This document shows, piece after piece, positions 45,409 through 56,517 of a stretch of DNA of 64,000 nucleotides. How positions within the stretch are numbered: the first letter of the stretch is position 1; the number at the start of each line of letters is the position of its first letter. The notes below the pieces were generated by a model. That model ran no database searches and was not told the origin of the DNA. It worked only from the letters and a program-made list of their open reading frames with translations. Source of the stretch: Trichaptum fuscoviolaceum. Lineage: Eukaryota > Basidiomycota > Agaricomycetes > Hymenochaetales > Trichaptaceae. A program made the position numbers and the translations under genes. The DNA lies in assembly GCA_910574455.1 (NCBI GenBank), contig CAJSYZ010000001.1, positions 4,447,424-4,511,423 on the forward strand, in the 5' to 3' direction.

Positions 45409-45910
45409 TATGGGGGGAAAGTGTATATCTGTCCAAGTGCACCATCACACTTGGTTGATCTTTGTAATATTGAATAAATGAACATTAGAAGGATAAGTTG
45501 GTCTATCGGTTGCATATGTGGGACAGTCGATGTTCAGTCACGTCATGCGGCAATGGCATGCCAGATATTTTGGGAGAACTTGCTTCGTGTCGCAAGAGTA
45601 TTTTGTCTCGCGGTATGCACTGATTACCGAAGCGGATGGCTGTAATGAAGAGTCCAAAAAGTTTCAAAAACGAGTAGAAGCGTTCCGCACAGGACACGGT
45701 GCTCTCAGAGCTTCAGCTTCTCGAGACATCTTCCGAGATCTTTGACCAGATCCCGGAAGTTACCGGTATATAACCGTAAATGGTAACAAAAGTTACCAAA
45801 TTGGGAGGGCAATCGGATTCGACCTGGATCCGTCTAGAACATACAGCAACATACGACCACACATGAGTCCACAGTGGAACACAAGCAAGGCCGAGGGTGA
45901 CGCATATCGC
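45409..45910. other. Intergenic
   Basis: No supported gene. An anonymous 75-codon frame at 45518-45745 has no recognisable feature. Confidence 0.4.
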
Positions 45911-45941
45911 TTCGAGAAATTTCTAAGCATAAAGGTATAAA
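45911..45941 (+). promoter_or_regulatory. Heat-shock element and TATA box of the HSP20 gene
   Basis: TTCGAGAAATTTC (45911-45923) is a perfect three-unit heat-shock element (TTC-nn-GAA-nn-TTC). TATAAA follows at 45936-45941, about 100 bp before the start codon. This is direct evidence that HSF controls the small heat-shock gene. Confidence 0.75.
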
Positions 45942-46037
45942 GGAGCGCTCAAGTTGAGGCAGCATTCTCCAGAAAATAAACAACTCACAAAGCGCTAACA
46001 ACATAACACTACTCACACATCGAACTCACTATTACTA

Positions 46038-46580
46038 ATGGCTCTCCAAACCTACTTCCATGAGCCCTTCTTCTCATTCGACGATGTGAATCGCCTCTTT
46101 GATGAGGCGATTGGAACACTTGACTTGCCGACCGAGCGCAGATCATCAAGACGCCGGGGAAACGGTCAAGTTGAGCGCTCAGACTCGAGGTCCTTCGCAC
46201 CAAGGTATGCAGAATACGTCCTTTCCCTACTCACTGAACAGTGAGCTGACTAGCTCTTTAGGATTGATGTCCATGAATCTGCGGAGAACAACCTCATCAC
46301 CGCGACCTTCGAGTTGCCCGGCTTGAAGAAGGAGGACGTAACGATCGACCTCCAGAACAACCGACTTGTCGTCTCCGGAGAGGCCAAATTCTCCAGCGAG
46401 AAGGAGGAGAACGGCTTCGTCGTCAAGGAGCGCAGGAGCGGCAAGTTCTCGCGCGCTGTTCCTGTCCCGCAGGGCACGAAGCATGAGGACATCAAGGCAT
46501 CAATGGAAAACGGTGTCTTGACTGTCACTTACCCAAAGACATCTCAGGAACAGGAAGCGAAGCGGATCACCATCTCGTAA
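46038..46580 (+). CDS. Small heat-shock protein HSP20
   Basis: This is an ATP-independent holdase chaperone of the alpha-crystallin family. The start at 46038 gives M-A-L-Q-T-Y-F-H-E-P-F-F-S-F-D-D-V-N-R-L-F-D-E-A-I. A 57-nt intron (46205-46261) joins S-F-A-P-R to I-D-V-H-E-S. The alpha-crystallin domain follows: A-T-F-E-L-P-G-L-K-K-E-D-V-T-I-D-L, L-V-V-S-G-E, R-S-G-K-F-S-R-A-V-P-V-P, and M-E-N-G-V-L-T-V-T-Y-P-K. It ends with an I-T-I-S tail carrying the I-x-I-type motif. About 160 residues, normal for fungal HSP20. A consensus heat-shock element lies about 115 bp upstream. Confidence 0.95.
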
Positions 46581-47069
46581 ATGCCACAGCACCCAGAGAT
46601 TTCTCTACTCTCTAAAAGCAATGGATTATGTAGCATATCTGTAGTATACTTTCTTGTTATCATCATCGGAAATGCAATGATTGTTCTATCAAATTAAATG
46701 AATATACTATGCTCACCGTTACTCTATGCATAATCTAAAGGAGTGCAATTTGGCCTGCGTTGTAGGATCGCTCAGAAGCGTTCCAAATCCATCGTATCTG
46801 AATACTTCTTAATGTCACCCATTGGCATAGACAGCTATCTGCTTGACATGGGAAAGAATGTCAGTCTCTCCAGTCCTATTTATACCTCAGTCTAGACTAG
46901 GCACAATGAGAGGGCCTCCGAGTCCAAGTCCTCATCTACTGCATATAAGAGAGATGCTGCTACTGAGAAATATAGACACCGGGTATTCGATCAGTCAGAG
47001 AGGAGGTGAAATAGTTCCGTTAATTTTTCTTTGGAACTTACTGAGAAAGCGTTTTTAGGAAAATAGAAC
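46581..47069. other. Intergenic, 3' region of HSP20 and upstream of the Cys-rich gene
   Basis: No gene recognised. Confidence 0.4.
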
Positions 47070-47305
47070 ATGAACAAACTCCTCGCCGCGGCTTTCTTTT
47101 GGGGCTGGCTCGCCATTCTAGTCCGTTCTGCCATTACACCACCAGTTTGTCTGGGGCAAATGTGTAGTCTGAGCGATCCTGACGCGTGTTGTCCGGGCAC
47201 AATATGTGAACCACAAGAAGGTGCCCATGGATTCCAGTTTTCTGTAAGTCAAGTAAGCTTGTGCATTGGTATGTGCTAATAGCGGAGTAGACATGTGGCG
47301 GATGA
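47070..47305 (+). CDS. Small secreted cysteine-rich protein 1
   Basis: The predicted protein has about 62 residues. A signal peptide M-N-K-L-L-A-A-A-F-F-W-G-W-L-A leads to a short mature part with six cysteines in the order C-x3-C-x7-CC-x4-C-x(n)-C, the C-C-CC-C-C order seen in knottin folds. A 47-nt GT-AG intron (47244-47290) separates the fifth and sixth cysteines. A paralogue lies 500 bp downstream. It is typical of fungal small secreted proteins; no activity can be read from the sequence, and the fold is only suggested by cysteine order. Confidence 0.55.
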
Positions 47306-47789
47306 AATATTTGTAAGGTGTAAAGTGACTGAATTTAAAGTTCGAGTTGAATATGTAGTGGACTTTGGAATACAAAGATGCCGGAATGGAGTGTCTCGGG
47401 CCTTTGTTCGTAGCACTACATTCAACCTATCGTAAATACCGGGGGTGTTACGAAAGTTCCCTGGATTGACAGATGAAGAGAGTAAAGAAAGTATCAATCC
47501 CATCCCATCCCATCATACATGTATTTATATCTTAGAGATCTGTACGAACCAATTTCGAATGTCCATCAGCCGCGCACATGTCAAGACTGCCCTCTCATCA
47601 CGTCTTCCGCCTTCAAAAGTAATCCAGGGTACTGGGTATGCGATGCGGACGACGAGCTTGAAATATGTATATAAAGGAGAAGGTCATATCTTCTCAGGAG
47701 GTAAGATATTAAGGATTGTGTCCTGCACAGGTAAGAAACCCACAAATATCATGGAAAGCGAAGCTCACAGTAGAGCGTAAACGTTAGTC

Positions 47790-48098
47790 ATGCGACTTTC
47801 GGAGACCATCCTCTCTATAGCACTCGCGTGGAGTTGTCTCGCTATTGTAGACAGCTACAGTGTTCCGCAGACAGACTGCATAGGTCAAGCTTGCAATCCA
47901 GGTTTAGGGATCAAAGCCTGTTGTCCAAATGCACTCTGTGGGTTAAAGGAGTTTCCTGATGGTCTCGAGACGCATGTGAGTTGTAAAAATGCTCTAGAAT
48001 ATGGAGAGATGAGATTGCTCACAATAGCTCGCGGAAGGTCTGCATTAGCCCTTAAGACCTCAGATTGTTGTCGATTTGCGATGGCGGAGAACCGATAG
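47790..48098 (+). CDS. Small secreted cysteine-rich protein 2
   Basis: This is a paralogue of the 47070 gene: signal peptide M-R-L-S-E-T-I-L-S-I-A-L-A, then D-C-I-G-Q-A-C and A-C-C-P-N-A-L-C, matching C-L-G-Q-M-C and A-C-C-P-G-T-I-C of the first gene. A GTGAGT after E-T-H (47976) corresponds to the intron position of copy 1, but I could not find an acceptor that restores the final cysteine. The unspliced 102-codon reading is given here as the model, so the 3' end is uncertain. One copy may be decaying. Confidence 0.45.
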   Translation: MRLSETILSIALAWSCLAIVDSYSVPQTDCIGQACNPGLGIKACCPNALCGLKEFPDGLETHVSCKNALEYGEMRLLTIARGRSALALKTSDCCRFAMAENR

Positions 48099-48333
48099 CG
48101 AGCATGGTGATTTTCTGAATTGTAATGCGAGACAACCATGAGTAAATGATGGTGGTCGACTTGAAAGAAGGGATCCGTGTACGCCAGCATCATCGTGAGA
48201 AGACTCGAACCAGCCACCCGTCACAATCCAATCCATACTTCCCGTATTTTCGGAGTAAAATTTAACATCTAAGTTTCTGGTAAAAAGAGAAAGCAAAAAG
48301 TAATCAATAGCAAAAGAAGGCAATAAATATTGT
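48099..48333. other. Intergenic
   Basis: This lies between the second Cys-rich gene and the U6 snRNA gene; nothing else was recognised. Confidence 0.4.
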
Positions 48334-48384
48334 GCACCGAAGTGCATTCCACTCTGAAAAGCGTGTCATCCTTGTGCAGGGGCC

Positions 48385-48415
<31 letters not shown>

Positions 48416-48439
48416 TTCGTATGTCACCCCGAAGGGGAC
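48334..48439 (-). ncRNA. U6 spliceosomal snRNA
   Basis: U6 forms the catalytic core of the spliceosome. On the minus strand the 5' stem-loop CCCCTTCGGGG is followed by the invariant block with ACAGAGA and AGC (GATACAGAGAAGATTAGCAT). Then comes the internal stem-loop region GGCCCCTGCACAAGGATGAC. The core is uninterrupted, so there is no intron there. A TATA-like GTATACAG (minus strand) lies about 25 bp upstream, as expected for RNA polymerase III type 3 promoters. The 3' end is uncertain: after GACACGC a TTTT is followed by a UUCG-loop hairpin (TGCACTTCGGTGCA). Confidence 0.9.
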
Positions 48440-48695
48440 AATGAACTGAGCCGGTTCACTGTATACTTGGCCGATAATCTGCGTTTTGGTCGGCCGGCGG
48501 GTTGATCTCAATTGATGACTAATCACTTGCACATCGGGTTTGGGCAAGTTCACGATGCATTGCACTTCTCGTTCACGCTCAACCACATTTACTGAGAGAC
48601 TTGGCCTGTACGGCGCTGTATACCTGTCTTCGATATCCTTTCAAAGTTTCTGACCCACATCGCTTGAATAAACGTACCCGGAGACCGTCCTCAAC

Positions 48696-49975
48696 ATGCC
48701 TCCGAAGGCCGACATCAACAAAGCTGGATGGGAACAGAGTGAATTCCCCATTCTTTGCGAGACATGTGAGTAAGGTAGTCGGATCCAACCCATTATCTCG
48801 TGCTGAAGGATTGCATAGGTCTAGGAGACAATGCATTCGTTCGAATGGTACGTGGACGCAACAAGTTATATCCTAGCATGTTTCTTATAAACTTCCAATA
48901 GTCTAAGCAAGAATACGGCCGAGAGTGCGGCGCGTGTGCACGACCATTCACCGTCTTCCGGTGGAATCCAGGTTCAGGGATGCGCTATAAGGCTACTGTG
49001 ATATGCCAGACATGTGCGAAGATCAAGAATGTCTGCCAGACCTGTCTATTGGACCTCGAGTTTGGCTTGCCAACGCAAGTGCGCGACACGGCACTTGCGC
49101 TGAAGCTCGACGCACCGAGTAGTGACATCAACCGGGAGTACTATGCTCAGAACATGGATGGGAAGGTACGTTCTGTGTAAAAAAAAACACATACTGTGCT
49201 GATAAATGTGTAGTTGGAAGGAAACAAATCACTGTTGGATTCAGGACGGGCGCAGTCGGCTGGGAAGGAGATGCTTAAGCAACTGGCTCGGACAGACCCA
49301 TACTATAAACGCAACCGACCGAAAATCTGCTCGTTCTTCGTAAAAGGAGAGTGTTCAAGAGGGAACGAGTGTCCGTATCGGTAAGTCAACCATCGCCATT
49401 TGCACGCAGAGATGCAGCTCATATTCGCTCTCCAGACACGAGAAGCCAGAAAACAACGAGCTATCAAAACAAAACATGCAGGATCGATATTACGGAAAGA
49501 ATGACCCTGTCGCAAAGAAAATCCTCACTGGATTTGCTGATACACAGGGTCTGAAACCACCTGAAGACACCTCTATTGTACGTCTCCATTATATATCATG
49601 AGGTTCTCTGAACACAAATTGACGTTTCCCATCTCACAGATGTCCCTTTTCCTTTCCTCTATCCCCGCCTCCGCCACCGAACAGTCTATCCGCACACGCG
49701 TAGTGACCTCCCTTCCCGCCCTCGACCCCTCCAGCATCAAGTCCGTCGTGCACGTCGCGAAGTCCCGATGCGCCTTCGTCAACTTCAAGGACCGCGCGTC
49801 CGCAGAGCTTGCGGCACAGGCATGGGCCGTCGGCCTCGACTTCGATGGCGAGCGCGTTGGCGTGAAATGGGGTCGCGGTCGGAACAAGGCAGGCGCACCG
49901 TCAGGATCCGTAGGTCCTCCTCCCGCAACAGCAGCAGTGACTGAAAAGTCGGAGCCTGTAGTTGCATCTTCATAG
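48696..49975 (+). CDS. SLT11: Pre-mRNA-splicing factor SLT11/ECM2 (RBM22)
   Basis: This spliceosomal protein of the activated complex contacts the U6 internal stem-loop. The start at 48696 gives [13 protein letters not shown] and F-P-I-L-C-E-T-C. The first zinc region continues [13 protein letters not shown] and [29 protein letters not shown] finger follows: [19 protein letters not shown]. The C-terminal RRM starts [12 protein letters not shown] and has C-A-F-V-N-F-K-D (RNP1-like). The end is a Gly/Pro/Ala-rich tail. Domain order and length match RBM22. It is head-to-head with the U6 gene, starts 257 bp apart. Confidence 0.93.
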
Positions 49976-50129
49976 CGCACTGATGTTTTATTGTACTTGC
50001 ACGCCTATTGTATTTTACTTGTCTCAGCGATACATCATAGATGACTTCAACTTGGATTAAGTTCATGTCTGATATGTCTGAATTAAATGTGTGCACAAAG
50101 TACAATGATTTTTATGTCCAATTAATCTA

Positions 50130-52196
50130 CTACCGGGCCTGAACGTAGTCATCGATGCGCAGTAACAAGCAGACAGTCTCTGTCGATAACTCAATAGCGC
50201 TTGTTGACACAAGGAGTGGCTGGACCACGTCCTCTTCCAATATATTCGAAATCAAGCCCTGAAAGGAAATAATTGAAATTTGAGACCACTCGTTCTAGAG
50301 AATGAAAAGAGGAAATCACAAACCTTTCGGACGTTGATCCCAGCATTCCGCTCCCCGAGCGCATGCCTGTTTCGTAGTTCAGTGACGATGGCGATAGGAT
50401 TGAGACCTGCGTTCTCGGCCAAAGTCGTTGGGATGACCTCGAGAGCATCGGCATAAGCCTGGAAGCAATAAGCTTCCATGCCCTTTAGCGTATGCGCATA
50501 TTGTGAAAGCGCTCTTGAGACGTAGATTTCGGGTGCTCCACCGCCAGCAATCAAAGCACTATTAGAAAAAAAAAGCTCAGCATCTTGGGTGGCACTGAGA
50601 ATGGCGAGTCCTTACCGCTTCTTGACAAGACACCGCACCACACAGAGCGCATCGTGCAGACTTCGCTCGTTCTCCTCCAACACCAACGAGTTTGAGCCCA
50701 TTGCCAAGATGCTCACCGTCTGACTCTTCGCCTTCACACCGGTGACCTTCACGATCTTCGCCCCCGCTCTGCTCGTCTCCTCAACGAGCTCCGCATATCC
50801 AAGCCTATCCTCTGTGAACTGCTCAATGTCCGGAATTGCTTTGCACCCGAGACTCTTTGACAGGAACTCGATTTCATCGCGCTCGACGTCCTTGACGACG
50901 AGGATTTTAAGCTTCGCGAGGAAGTGCAGCGACAGGTCCGTCACAGCATCGCGCAGGATGGACTTTTGGATAAGCAGGACGTTGCAATTCGCTTTTTTGA
51001 TCTTCTTGACCATGTTGAGGAGGTATGCACGTTCTTCTTTTAGGATTTTGTCCATTTGGCGGTAGTCGTTGACGATAACGGTGTTGTCCATCTATTGTAC
51101 CTTGTTAGAATTTAGTACATGGAGATTAAGAGGCAATGCGTACGTCTGGTTTAGGTGCACTCAGTTGGAATTGAATGATACCGATCTTTGCCTTCTCAAT
51201 TCGCGAAGGGCCACCAGCGGAGACGACAACATTCTGATTGAGCACAACACCTTCTACGAGCTCTGTATCCTCTATGGTTCCGCCAACCTTCTTCACAATA
51301 CGTACATCGCGGAGATCGACATTGTTTGACGTTGCAGTCGCTAGCCTGGTCACAGCGGAAACGGCAATAGGCGCTAGGGTTGACGAGTATTGCGATACAA
51401 TCTAAGTCGACTATCAGTATACCAAATAAAATTGACAGCTGTTTGCACACTTTGGAGTTGAGTGATGTGGTTGCTGCGCGGAGTAAGCTTGCTCTGTCCT
51501 TCAGGTCGATGGGTGTCGAGATTTCTGTTAAGTATTCAACAGCCTTCGTTGCCGCCTTCGTGAACGATTCCGCGATGATGGTCGGGTGCATGCCCTTCTC
51601 CAGCATCTTTTCGGCCGCGCCTAGTAGACTTCCCGCTAACACCACTACAGACGTCGTACCATCGCCAGCTTCAACATCTTGCGCTGCTGACAGGTCTACT
51701 AACTATATATGAATATAACAATCAGCATATACAATGCTGAAGAGTGATATATAAGTTATGTACCATCTTCGCGGCGGGATGTAGGGCTTGGATACTCTTC
51801 AGGATGGTTGCACCGTCGTTTGTGATAATGACTTCGCCTTTCGAAGTTTGTATCTTATAGTGAATGTGAATATGCATTGTTCCTTCGTAAAGTACGACCT
51901 GACGCACCATTTTGTCCATACCCTTCGGCCCCAAAGAAGTACGAACAGCATCGCTGATAGCTGTCGATCACCTCTAAGCATCTCGATGCACCGCAATATA
52001 TGCACGCATACCTTTCGCTGCTGTCATATTCGACAGCCGTACTTCTTGCGGTTTACTCTGCAGCATAAAAACAACGCGTCAGTCATTGTGCCCTTTGCAA
52101 GATGTACATGCATACCTTGTCATTGAACGACCTATTCGCACCAGTGTTTCCGGCGCCTCCTACGACTTTCGGTGTGGGTGCAGCTGTCGCAGACAT
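50130..52196 (-). CDS. CCT4: Chaperonin TRiC/CCT subunit delta
   Basis: This is one of eight subunits of the cytosolic chaperonin that folds actin and tubulin. The start at 52196 reads [16 protein letters not shown]. The equatorial domain has [23 protein letters not shown] and the nucleotide motif G-D-G-T-T-S. The apical domain includes S-A-P-K-P-D and [12 protein letters not shown]. The C-terminal equatorial part has G-G-G-A-P-E-I and ends I-D-D-Y-V-Q-A-R, typical of the delta subunit. Eight or so short introns are present. It is divergent from UFD1. Confidence 0.95.
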
Positions 52197-52279
52197 TTTA
52201 GAGGCTAGTCGTTGATAAAGCTTGAGTAGGTATTGAAGAACGCGAGCAGCAAGACGCGTTTACGGGCCAATAGTAAAAG

Positions 52280-52290
52280 AAACCCTAACC
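52280..52290. promoter_or_regulatory. Telobox-like AAACCCTAACC between CCT4 and UFD1
   Basis: AAACCCTAA is a known upstream element of growth-related eukaryotic genes. Here it lies 84 bp upstream of CCT4 and 136 bp upstream of UFD1. Function is inferred. Confidence 0.3.
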
Positions 52291-52425
52291 TTAATTATGC
52301 GTCCAAATATGGACTCATAACGCTGACGTATTACCATTGAAGAGGCGTCCACTATACTAGCTGCGTGTACCTTGTCCTTGCACTACCATCTTCTCGTGCA
52401 CTTTATAACTTTTGGTCTTATACTC

Positions 52426-54215
52426 ATGGCCTTCGTATGTCGTATCTCCCTCAAAACCTCAAATTTGACTAATATTATCCGTACAGTTTGGCAATGAAGA
52501 CCCTTTCGGAAATGGCGCAGGCAATCTATTTGCTCAACTAGCTCAGTATGTGGTTCACGTTGGGATCGGACTTTATCTGATTATACATTACTTGCAGAGG
52601 ATTTGGAGGAGGAGGCTACCCTGGACGTCGTACAAGAGGCTATGACGAATATATGAAAGCATACAGTGTAGCTATGCTTCCGGGAAAGGAGCGCACGAAC
52701 GTCAGCTATGGTGGAAAGAGTGAGTCAACGTTCTCCAGCTCGCAGTGGTGCTTTTCAAAGTTAACCTCAAAATCCAATAGTAATAATGCCCCCGTCCTCG
52801 TTGGCAAACCTGTCCGCTCTTGATATCGAGTCCCCTTGGATGTTCAAGCTCACGAATCCGCAGAACCCTGCCGCCTCGACGCATGCGGGTGTCCTGGAGT
52901 TCATCGCCGAAGAGGGATGTGTACATCTGCCTTATTGGATGATGAAGGCCTTAAGACTGAATGAGGGGGACACCATACGAATTACTAGAGCTGAGCTTCC
53001 GAAGGGCCGCTTTATCAAGCTGCAGCCACAGTCTGTGCATTTCTTGGAAATATCTGACCCGAAGGCCGTGTACGTTGTTTCTTCTCTCTCCCGTATCCCG
53101 CTCTGTGGTGTACTGAACTGCTTCATTAACTAAGGCTCGAACATGCTCTTCGTAATTTCTCCGCCCTGACGCAGGGCGACATCATCGAGATCAGCTACAA
53201 CAGCATCGTCTTCGACTTACTTATCATGGAGACCCAGCCGGGCAGTGGAGGAATTAATGTCGTTGACACCGATATCGAGGTCGACTTCGCTGCACCCGTG
53301 GGGTACAAAGAGCCCGAGCGACCGAAAGCCGCACCGCCCACGACGATGGCGTCAAAACTGAAGATCGACTTGAACTCGTCCACACCGGGCTCGTCCAGAC
53401 CCACGTCAGCTTTGTCTGGTGCTTTTGCGGGAACGTCTGCGGGGGAGACAGCCTTGTCGAAGGGTGGTGATAAGTGGGAGAGCTTCAAGGGGAAGGGCGA
53501 GACGCTGAACGGGCGGAAGACCAAAGGCCGGGGAATTAGCCAGAGGGGCATTGAGAATACCATGGAGGGGAGTAAGGTCTTTCGAACGGAGTAGGTCCCT
53601 TCATCCTTTATTTGCTAGTTTCGATGTTTGCTGATGCTGCTATATCTATGTAGCAAGAAACGGATTGTCACGAACGAAACTTTAGAAACTGAAGTCAACG
53701 CTCCTGCGCCCCTTAATCTGCCCTTTGGAAAGCTGTTCTTCGGATACAAAATCGTGCCGTACATTAAGCCCTCCGACTCTGGCGGTGAGGGTAGCAGCGA
53801 AGTATCAGCAACAGCATCAGGCTCAGGCTCAGCATCGACGACTACCCCCCAGGCATTCACGGGCTCAGGCAACTCGCTCACTGGACGTTCTATCGGACCA
53901 GCTTCCTTAGGCTCTTCAGCGAAGGGGAAAGGGAAAGAGAAGGAGACACCCTCTTCTTCTGAATCTGCCAAGGATGTCGAATCGAAATGGGGCAAGGGTA
54001 ACCGTCTTACAGGTGGCCCGCCTTCGAGGGCGGCGGCGGTGGCGGCTTCGTCCAGGAGGGCGACAGGTGACGGACCAGTGGGCGCTGGTGGTGCACGCGC
54101 GCCTCGTCCGAACGACAGGTTGACGGGACCCACGCGGCCTGTGCGGGAGAGGAGTCCGACCCCGGACTGGGGAGTTGATGATGATGACGACGTTATATAC
54201 ATCGACAGCGACTGA
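52426..54215 (+). CDS. UFD1: Ubiquitin fusion degradation protein Ufd1
   Basis: Ufd1 with Npl4 is the cofactor that brings polyubiquitinated clients to Cdc48 in ERAD and related pathways. The start at 52426 gives a three-residue first exon M-A-F, spliced to F-G-N-E-D-P-F. The double-psi barrel domain has K-I-I-M-P-P-S-S-L, S-P-W-M-F-K-L-T-N, A-S-T-H-A-G-V-L-E-F, Y-W-M-M-K-A-L-R-L and I-I-E-I-S-Y-N. The C-terminal half contains the conserved L-P-F-G-K-L-F-F-G-Y. It is extended by a long Ser/Gly-rich tail ending in an acidic run D-D-D-D-D-V-I-Y-I-D-S-D. The tail is longer than in yeast Ufd1, as in many basidiomycetes. Five introns were placed. Confidence 0.94.
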
Positions 54216-54469
54216 TTGCGGGAGATTTTCAAACACATTTCTAACCACAAGCAAGTATCGTCGCAGCATGTACATTAGAGCTTTTTGTCTTTGCATGGAC
54301 ATAGTCTTTTGCTTAGCACACATTTGGAAGAACAATGCATTTTCTTTGACAGCTGATAGCCTCGTCTCGATAACATTGAGATATCAATCTTTCACCAAAT
54401 TAAAGATGATACTATGTACAAAGCATTCCGAAAGCTCGAATAATACATATATAAAGGCATACTAATCCA

Positions 54470-55859
54470 TTAGTGTATCTTGTATTGCCCATAATTCTTC
54501 TCCGGGTCGAAAACCTTGTGATCATAAACGTAAGTTAATTATATGAATTAAACATCGTAATCAACATACTACTTACCTCCCATCGGGAAGCCGGGAATAT
54601 ATGTTTGTTACGCTGGTACCAACTGCGCTCGACGACCTTACCTGCGTGCGACTCGTCCTTCTCCACCGTGGCGTCGGCGAGGAGGCGCACATCATCATGC
54701 ACATCGAAGTTGAAAAGCGGGCCAGATTTGCCTCGCGCTTTGTTGACTATGAAGTCGTAGAATGTGTGATGCTGGAGGAGATCCACCCTTGAGAATAAGA
54801 GACAATGAAATAAAGGCGAAGAACGTACGTGTGGGATGATGAGGTCCTCCTTCATGTGGGCATAATCTATCGAGTCAGAGGGGTTATAGAAATATGAAAA
54901 AGATGGGACATACCTTGACATACATCATGTTGTCGACACTGACACCGCGCAGCTCAGGGAATTGTTGCCTACATTTCTCAAGGAATGTGCTGATACTATC
55001 ACCTTTCTTGCACTATGGACAAGTCATCACTAACCATGGCAAGACACTGAAGGCCAGAAAATACGTACCGTCACGGATTTTCGATGACCGCTCCCATCCC
55101 AGTATGAGTACGTGATCTCAATGTCCTCTGCTTTGAGCTCTTCTTGTTTCCGGAGCCACTCCTGGCGCAATTCCTCCCTTTCTCTTCGCTCCTTCTCCTC
55201 GCGGTCGCGGTCGGGCAAGAACGATGTGTCAACATTAGGGTTCTTGCGCAGCCTACGCCTCTTCGCTGCAGCACTCTCTGTGTCGTCTTCGTCGGGACCA
55301 GGAGCAGGCGTGCCATTGCCATTAGCGCTTCGCGTGCCCGTCGACTTCTCCGACTCAACGCCATTTTCAGCATCTTCGTCGTCGAGTGCGAAGGAGAGAG
55401 TCGCCTTGGCCGCCTTCTTCCGCTTCTTCGACTTTTTCTGCTCGTCCCTAAACGCATCTCCAACGTCCTGTAAGCCACCCGTCACACGGCACTCAGTCGG
55501 GCTATGCCAGAAGAAAGAACATACTTGAGCTCGTCCGTCTTCGCCGCCTCCCGCGCCTTGGCCTCCTCGATCTCCTTCCGCTTCTGCTGGAAGTCTTCGA
55601 GTCGCACGAGGCCGACGGTCTGCTTCTTCAAAAAGTCCTCCATGGTGTCATTCTGCCCGACGAACCGCGCCGTGGAGGGACGCGCCTTTTCGGTCTCGCT
55701 GATGAGCTTCTCCTTCTGCCGCTCGAACTCTTCGCGCGCCTTTGCGCGTTCTTTGGCGAGTGCATCTTGTCGCAGAGCTTCGCCTCTGCTGGCGGCCATT
55801 GTAGTTGAGGACGTGGATGTAGTAAGAGAGGTTGAAGAACGAATTGATGCGCCAGACAT
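54470..55859 (-). CDS. XAP5 / FAM50 family nuclear protein
   Basis: This is a nuclear protein of the XAP5 family, linked in other eukaryotes to spliceosomal complexes and gene expression. The start at 55859 gives M-S-G-A-S-I-R-S-S; an upstream in-frame Met at 55916 is possible. The N-terminal helix has [14 protein letters not shown]. The family block [13 protein letters not shown] follows. Then come a basic region (K-K-S-K-K-R-K-K), an acidic linker, and [27 protein letters not shown] and [18 protein letters not shown] complete the XAP5 domain, which ends [16 protein letters not shown]. The gene is complete and divergent from uS13m. Confidence 0.93.
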
Positions 55860-55927
55860 TTCATTCAATTTGTCACAACTTAAATGTGACTGCGTGACCG
55901 TAACGGTTCTCAACATTTTCTAGACAT

Positions 55928-55943
55928 CTTCAAGTTCAAGTTG
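55928..55943. promoter_or_regulatory. TTCAAGTTCAAGTTG motif in divergent promoter
   Basis: The half site TTCAAGTT(G) is repeated directly within the 119 bp separating the start codons of the XAP5 gene (55859) and uS13m (55979). It is the same half site as in the 1513 palindrome. Confidence 0.4.
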
Positions 55944-55978
55944 AGCTCGTGTTGTCAACGACCGACTCTCTGGAAGTT

Positions 55979-56517
55979 ATGGTGTTCGTTCTTGGTGTGC
56001 AGCTTCCTGACAAGAAGCTAGCGAGAGTATGTTTTGTTTTTTCCTGAATTAAGTGAAGTTTCATAATAACACAGACTTGTAGGTCGCGCTTCAAGCGTTC
56101 TATGGCGTTGGCGAGAGCACTGCTGCACGGCTCTGCGCACGTCTGCAAATCCACAACACCCAGCGCGTGCGCAATCTTTCACCACAGCAAATAACCGGCC
56201 TTGCCTCTTTTCTCTCCTCCCCCCATACTTCCCCTGCTCTTCCCCGCCTTCCTCTTGCATCCCCAGACTTCGTCGTGCCGGCCACGACACCCGTGCTCAA
56301 TACCGCAGCGCTACAAGTGTATAAGAAGGACCCACTGTTGAAGCTGAAGGTCGAGGCGGAACTGAGACGGGAGATGCGCGAGAACATTGCGCACCAGAGG
56401 ATGATTGGCAGCTATGTCGGTCGCAGACATGCGATGAGCTTGCCCGTTAGAGGACAGAACACACAGACGAACGCGAAGACGGCGAAGAAGCTCAACCGGG
56501 TGGAGAGATATAATTAG
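55979..56517 (+). CDS. SWS2: Mitochondrial ribosomal protein uS13m
   Basis: This is the small-subunit head protein of the mitoribosome. The start at 55979 gives M-V-F-V-L-G-V-Q-L-P-D-K-K-L-A-R, then a 57-nt intron, then V-A-L-Q-A-F-Y-G-V-G-E-S-T-A-A-R-L-C. The helix-hairpin-helix region V-R-N-L-S-P-Q-Q-I-T-G-L and the C-terminal block I-A-H-Q-R-M-I-G-S-Y-V-G-R-R-H-A-M-S-L-P-V-R-G-Q-N-T are diagnostic for S13. A Pro/Leu-rich insert sits between them. No separate transit peptide is obvious, as is common for S13m. Confidence 0.92.

Noticed and set aside
53615..54250. 211-codon minus-strand frame across UFD1
   Set aside because: It is a mirror of the Ser/Gly-rich UFD1 tail, and the plus strand carries the conserved gene.
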